Source of the DNA: Sphingorhabdus sp. YGSMI21
GTDB lineage: Bacteria; Pseudomonadota; Alphaproteobacteria; Sphingomonadales; Sphingomonadaceae
NCBI RefSeq assembly: GCF_002776575.1
Contig: NZ_CP022548.1
Span: 2,681,001-2,745,000, forward strand
Direction: 5' to 3'
Length of the DNA: 64,000 nucleotides
Positions 59,558-64,000 of the stretch are shown piece by piece. Made by a program: the position numbers and the translations under genes. The first letter of the stretch is position 1; the number at the start of each line of letters is the position of its first letter. The notes beneath the pieces were generated by a model, which was not told the DNA's origin, ran no database searches, and saw only the letters and a list, made by a program, of their open reading frames with translations.

Positions 59558-60135
59558 AGCCCGCCTCCCAATAGTGTCTCGGCCGTGACGATGGCCTCGG
59601 CGACCTCCGCCATGCGTTTGTTGCTGTTCATGGCGTGATCGCGGAGCAGCTTGTGCGCTTCCGGTTCACTGATCTTCCGCTTCTCGATCAATATTTTCTT
59701 GGCATTGTCGATAATTGTCCGATCGGACAGCGCATCGCGCGCTTCTTTCAGCTCCGCTTGTAGGCGGGAAAAGGCCTGAAACCGTCTTACGGCCAAATCG
59801 AGTATGGGCTTCATCCGGCGCTGTGAAAGCCCATCGACAATATAGGCAGAAACCCCTGCATCAATGGCTGCGGCAATCGTATCTTCATCCGATTGCTCGA
59901 CAAACATGGCAATCGGGCGGGAAACCGCACGGCTGACGGCAAAATATTCCTCGAGCATATCCCGGGATGGATTGCCGAGGTCGATCAGGATGACATCCGG
60001 GTCTATCGTTTCAATCGCGCGCGCCATCCCCGAGCGCTCGGAAATCACAAAAACATCGCGCTCACCCACTTCGGCAAGCCCGTCTTCAATTATGGCCGCG
60101 CGAACGGGGTTTTCATCGATAACAGCAATACGCAA
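59554..60135 (-). CDS. nasT: ANTAR-domain antiterminator NasT
   Basis: A protein of 193 residues from a TTG start at 60135, which has GGAG six bases upstream and begins right at the conserved RIAVIDENPVRAAIIEDGL. A receiver domain (about 1-125; VILIDLGNPSRDM) is followed by a coiled linker (LQAELKEARDALSDRTIIDN) and an ANTAR domain (AKKILIEKRKISEPEAHKLL). It binds leader RNA hairpins and prevents termination; NasS holds it inactive without nitrate. The frame stays open upstream to an ATG at 60285, but those 50 codons are outside the family pattern. Confidence 0.9.
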   Translation of the reverse strand: MRIAVIDENPVRAAIIEDGLAEVGERDVFVISERSGMARAIETIDPDVILIDLGNPSRDMLEEYFAVSRAVSRPIAMFVEQSDEDTIAAAIDAGVSAYIVDGLSQRRMKPILDLAVRRFQAFSRLQAELKEARDALSDRTIIDNAKKILIEKRKISEPEAHKLLRDHAMNSNKRMAEVAEAIVTAETLLGGGL

Positions 60136-60644
60136 TTGCGACTCCGGTTGCGGAAGTGACTTTAGCCAGTCTAACGCCTTTCTGTTTGCAGGTGCAACAT
60201 GAACGATAAATCTTTCATTGAGACACCAATCGAAGCGGCTACTTTTCCTGGTCGGTTCAAATAAACCAGACAGACCGCTTATCACCTAGGTTCTGTTGCT
60301 CGGCCTGATAAGATGGAAATAAAAGCTTTCAGGCGGCATTCTCCCCAATTGCTGTCGTTTAGCGCGAGACATCGGTTAGCTGAAACCTGCCAATAAATCG
60401 GACAGAACAAAAAGGCTCGTAACGGGCCGGAAGCTGACTGTCTGCTTTTGTTTGAATTATATCTTGCGACAGTCGACATGAGCCATGCCGAAAGCTCTCA
60501 GTTCTAACTGGCATCCGCTCGGCAGTTTCCTCCTACTTGCTCGTGGCCAAATTTTTTGAGAATTTTTGAGCTCTTCGAGAGCGTTTCTGCGCCTTCTATT
60601 TTGAGGGATCGTTTTTCGCGAGCCCACAAGTTGGAGAAAGACGG
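60136..60644. other. 509-bp gap between nasT and the giant surface-protein gene
   Basis: No convincing gene. It contains a direct repeat AATTTTTTGAG / AATTTTTGAG (60550-60570) followed at once by a small stem GCTCT-TCG-AGAGC (60570-60582), and AT-rich stretches near 60440-60460. It should hold the nasT promoter (minus) and that of the gene at 60645 (plus). The clean change in gene type across it makes it a possible boundary between unrelated loci. Confidence 0.45.
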
Positions 60645-63600
60645 ATGCTGGATCGTGCACACTGGATCAATCGGACGGAAAACTATCGCAAAGCTCTAAA
60701 ACTTAGCTCGGCTGCCGCGGCGCTAGGAACAACGCTGGTGTTTGGATCAGGTATGGCGCAGGCCCAGCAGGTTAGCCCCGGCATTGATCCAGAATGCACA
60801 ATTGTCGCAGGTGAGGCGATTTGCGAAGGCGATTTGGCAGGCGGCATCACGGCCTTTCCCGGCACGCCTGATTTCGACCGCATCATCGTGCGCAATCCTG
60901 ACGCGCCGATTGCCCCTCCGGGCTATTTCGGTATCGGACTGGTGAAGGACAACGGCGATCTCGATATCGTGATCGAAGACGGCGTGGTCATCAATGTGTT
61001 CGACGATCCCGGCATTCCCGGGGTTGCGCAAGGCATTATCGCAATCACGCAGAACGGTTTCGATTTATCGCTGGAAACCGACGCCGAAATCACTGCGGAC
61101 GGCAATGGCAGCTTCGGCTTGGGCATTGAGGCCGTCGCGGAGGGCGGCGGCAGCGTCACTATCGTCAATCGCGGAGATATCGATGCTTTTACCAGCGGCG
61201 ACAGCGCGATCGCGCTTCAGGGACGTTCGGATAGCAGCGTCACGATCAACAACAGCGGAACGTTGAGCGCCTCGTCGGACGGTACGGGTGAGCGCAGCAC
61301 CGCGACGGCAGGCATCTTGGCCATCGTAAACGGCCTTGGCGGCTCGGTAATCGCTAACAGCGGTGACATCACTGTAACCACCGGTGCAGCATCGTTCGAT
61401 ACCGATTTCGACGGGGTCGGTGGCGCGATTGTTGCCAACACGTTTACCAGCGGAGCCAGCCACACGTCGATCATCAACAGCGGCGATCTGACGGCGATCG
61501 GACCGCAAACCCACGGGATCGTGGCTTTTGTGCAGCGCTCCGGCGGCGGCGACGGGCCTGGCGAGAATGATGACAACGCCTCTGCTTCGGTCGTGTCGGA
61601 GGGAAGGATCACGATAAGCGGATCGGGCAGTTACGGAATATTGGCGCAAGGCGCAGGTTCGGATGTGAACCTGAACGTGACCAGCAACAGCGATATCGAG
61701 ATGACGAACATCGACGGGACAGCCACCGGCATTTTCGTCCTAAATCAGGCGCAGGCGGGCGTGCTGCAGAACCTGAACGCCGGCAACATCACGGGCTCCG
61801 GCGACAATCTGCGTGGGCTGGGCGTCTCCACTTTCGGCGCTGTGACCGGCGGCGACTATATTTTCGAGACGGTCAATAAGGGCGACATAACGCTCGATAC
61901 GCCGCTCGGCTTCGGCATCACCAATTTTGCAACGCTCGACGATAATGTCGTGGCGACGATCGACAATAGCGGTGATATCGACCTTTCTGCGACGACGAAC
62001 AAAGATTCCATCGGCATCTCGGTCAATTTCGCCGGGGTCGATGCCGCGGCGACGGGTAATGGCGACAGCTCGGTGACGATCACGAATAGCGGCAACATCA
62101 CGATGGGGGCCGGCAGCGCGATTTTCGCGGCAGCGGACAATGTCACGCTGACCAATACTGGTAACATTACGCATACACCCGACGGGTCCGATGTCATCCT
62201 GATCGGTGGAACGGGCAGTTCGCAGATTGTCGATCTCATATTCCGTGATCACGAGATCGTGTCCGAAAGCGTCACGCCCGGCGCCGACTATGCAGTTGTG
62301 CGGATTGAGGATGCGCAGTCACCTTCCCAATACACGCTCTTTTTCGACAATGTGACGGTTAGAGCCAATGAAGGGGGAATTTCGTTTGGCCGTTTGCAGG
62401 ATGATTCAATCCTGTCCTTAACCGCAGTTGATCTGGTCTTGCAGCTGGGCGGAAGTCAGACCGGAGGTATTGTCGTCGAAGAATTTGGCAACAGCAGCGC
62501 AGCTGAATTCATTCTCGACAGAACGGCTATCGATATAGGCTCGTCGAACACCTCGGCGATTGACATTGCAGAAATTGGAGAAAGCAGTGCTTTCACGTTC
62601 AACATCAGCAATTCGGCAATTTTTGCACCCGGTGGCACCGATACGCCAGCCGTATTCCTGGGTGGACTGGGCGGGGCAAACTCGGCGATCAACGTCAACA
62701 TTTTTAATACCGACTTCGTGTTCGCAGAAGCGACGGCGTTCGAAATTGCGAAGTTTGCGCAGCAAGATTCTATATCGGTCTTTACCGTCGGCGGCAATTC
62801 ACTGTTCGATGTCCGTCGCGCGGACGGGTTCGGGATTGCAGTTGGCACCGCCGGTGTCGGGCCTATCGACAATTTCTCTTCGACAATAGTGATAGAAGAC
62901 TCGCGCGTTTTAACATTTGGTGACCGCAGCACTGGTATCTTCGTCGACAGCAAGATGGATAGCGTTGCAAGCTCAAATTTCGGCATTCTGATCGGCGGCG
63001 TCGAGATCAACACCGATGGCGAAAGCGCACACGGAATCGAGATAATTGGTGCGCAGAATGCGGCGCTCGGGGACCGCGACAATATCGCGGCAGGCGGAGC
63101 TTTTTCGACCGTTGTCATAGATGCGACCAAAGACATTATCGCGGCGGGCCTAAATTCGGACGCTATCCGCATAACCAACCAAGACCAGATTTTTATCCGC
63201 ATTGCCGAGGGCGCTACGGTCTCGGGCGGTACAGGCGCTGGCGTGGCGATCAATCTGCTGGAGGCGTCCAACAATGACGGTTTGCTCGATGCGGTCGTGG
63301 CGGAGGCTACCGTTCTCAAAGCGCGCCTAGCCGACCGGGCGATGAACCTGATCACCAATTACATCAGCAGCACCGGTACGCAGACGCCCTCGGCGGTTGG
63401 TGGCGGAGCATCGGGCTTTGATCCGATTACAATCGATCCGTTCGATTTCTCGCTATTCGACCAGTTGATGGACGTGGACGGCGCTACGGTCGAATCCGTT
63501 ATGGGGGCAGGCGCGATTGTCAGCGCGTCTCCGCTCGCGCTGGAAACCTCGAACGGTGCGATTGTCCGTACGGGCGGCGACGATGCGCCGGTGATCTTGG

Positions 63601-64000
63601 CCGGCGAAGCGATTGCGCTGGTCGCCAGCGACACGACCTTCAGCAGCACGGGTGACAATTCTCCACTGTTCAGCCTCACCGAGCTCACCGCAGGCGGCGG
63701 CACCGGCTTCTATGCAGCCATGACCGACATCACCGCGACGACCACCGGCGTGAACAGCGATGCGATTGCGACGGGCGGCGGCGTGTCGGACAGCTTTGGT
63801 GTGTTGTTCTTGACCGCGAGTGACCTCGCCAATCCGAGCGTCGTTTCGACCACCGGAGATGGTTCAAGCGCGATCAGCTTCGATGCGCCTGATGGTTCGA
63901 CCTTCACCGGCGCGATCAGTCGCACTGCGGTCTCGACCACAGGCGAAAATGCAGCGGCGATCAGCCTGAAAATGGGCGACAGCAGCTCGGCGAGTCTCGA
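60645..64000 (+). CDS. giant beta-helix surface protein (autotransporter-like), 5' part
   Basis: It is open from the ATG at 60645 to the window end, 1118 codons without a stop. GGAG lies eight bases upstream of the ATG. The N-terminus has an extended signal (LSSAAAALGTTLVFGSGMAQ, then AQQ). The rest is a succession of short strands with repeats such as SVTINNSGTL, SVTITNSGNITMG and TIDNSGDIDLS, the pattern of right-handed parallel beta-helix passenger domains in autotransporters. The C-terminal barrel would be beyond the edge, so secretion type cannot be proven. It is probably an adhesin-like outer surface protein. Confidence 0.82.
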   Translation, partial: MLDRAHWINRTENYRKALKLSSAAAALGTTLVFGSGMAQAQQVSPGIDPECTIVAGEAICEGDLAGGITAFPGTPDFDRIIVRNPDAPIAPPGYFGIGLVKDNGDLDIVIEDGVVINVFDDPGIPGVAQGIIAITQNGFDLSLETDAEITADGNGSFGLGIEAVAEGGGSVTIVNRGDIDAFTSGDSAIALQGRSDSSVTINNSGTLSASSDGTGERSTATAGILAIVNGLGGSVIANSGDITVTTGAASFDTDFDGVGGAIVANTFTSGASHTSIINSGDLTAIGPQTHGIVAFVQRSGGGDGPGENDDNASASVVSEGRITISGSGSYGILAQGAGSDVNLNVTSNSDIEMTNIDGTATGIFVLNQAQAGVLQNLNAGNITGSGDNLRGLGVSTFGAVTGGDYIFETVNKGDITLDTPLGFGITNFATLDDNVVATIDNSGDIDLSATTNKDSIGISVNFAGVDAAATGNGDSSVTITNSGNITMGAGSAIFAAADNVTLTNTGNITHTPDGSDVILIGGTGSSQIVDLIFRDHEIVSESVTPGADYAVVRIEDAQSPSQYTLFFDNVTVRANEGGISFGRLQDDSILSLTAVDLVLQLGGSQTGGIVVEEFGNSSAAEFILDRTAIDIGSSNTSAIDIAEIGESSAFTFNISNSAIFAPGGTDTPAVFLGGLGGANSAINVNIFNTDFVFAEATAFEIAKFAQQDSISVFTVGGNSLFDVRRADGFGIAVGTAGVGPIDNFSSTIVIEDSRVLTFGDRSTGIFVDSKMDSVASSNFGILIGGVEINTDGESAHGIEIIGAQNAALGDRDNIAAGGAFSTVVIDATKDIIAAGLNSDAIRITNQDQIFIRIAEGATVSGGTGAGVAINLLEASNNDGLLDAVVAEATVLKARLADRAMNLITNYISSTGTQTPSAVGGGASGFDPITIDPFDFSLFDQLMDVDGATVESVMGAGAIVSASPLALETSNGAIVRTGGDDAPVILAGEAIALVASDTTFSSTGDNSPLFSLTELTAGGGTGFYAAMTDITATTTGVNSDAIATGGGVSDSFGVLFLTASDLANPSVVSTTGDGSSAISFDAPDGSTFTGAISRTAVSTTGENAAAISLKMGDSSSASL

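Noticed and set aside
1..64000. CRISPR arrays, tRNA or rRNA genes, complete insertion sequences
   Set aside because: No regular spaced repeats, no cloverleaf-like sequence and no intact transposase were seen by reading.

Overview
The window reads as chromosomal DNA of an alphaproteobacterium, most likely a member of the Sphingomonadales (Sphingopyxis/Sphingorhabdus-like). This is inferred from moderate-to-high GC, GGAG-type ribosome sites, a CC0125/CC1285-type lipoprotein, alphaproteobacterial TPR regulators and a NasST nitrate system. It holds about 46 supported genes, two of them cut by the window edges and two of them remnants. I saw no tRNA, rRNA, CRISPR array or complete mobile element.

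Layout. 1-1605: divergent murein-peptide recycling pair (LdcA-like, Mpl-like). 1606-4250: a long regulatory gap, then two small secreted proteins (DUF4402-like, DUF11-like) and a tandem PilZ protein. 4313-10363: a winged-helix/TPR regulator, two large paralogous membrane TPR regulators and a membrane PAS protein. 10430-15701: minus-strand stress/metabolism block (beta-CASP RNase, UspA, LptB-like ATPase, CoA transferase, host-attachment protein). 15876-18516: lipoprotein and two L,D-transpeptidases. 18829-30825: a surface module made of a Slam-like TPR/barrel protein, a 1237-residue FecR protein with three barrel-like repeats, a CsgG-like SH3 protein, a TPR-CHAT protease-like protein, an OmpR two-component pair and a lipoprotein. 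30877-45392: an exopolysaccharide locus (export, chain length, polymerase, three glycosyltransferases, flippase, priming fusion enzyme) bracketed by H-NOX plus a sigma-54 response regulator on one side and a hybrid kinase on the other. 45641-46165: scar of a truncated serine hydrolase joined to a truncated tyrosine recombinase. 46304-60135: complete assimilatory nitrate cluster on the minus strand, in transcript order nasT-nasS, attenuator leader, nrtA-nrtB-nrtCD, porin, nirB-nirD, nasA, cobA. 60645-64000: 5' part of a very large beta-helix surface protein.

How the parts work together. The strongest story is the exopolysaccharide locus. H-NOX (NO/heme sensor) and an NtrC-type regulator form one operon. 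It diverges from the export gene across an intergenic region that contains a sigma-54 -24/-12 element facing each way, with three helically phased TTGCA-N3-TGCAA dyads between them. A third sigma-54 element with a related dyad precedes the priming enzyme. The hybrid kinase at the far end has the architecture of H-NOX-associated kinases. This suggests nitric-oxide-gated polysaccharide production. The second candidate system is the Slam/FecR/CHAT block, tied together by a 17-bp sequence found upstream of two of its units. The nitrate cluster shows its control directly: a NasT ANTAR regulator and, before nrtA, an RNA hairpin with the ANTAR hexaloop followed by an intrinsic terminator.
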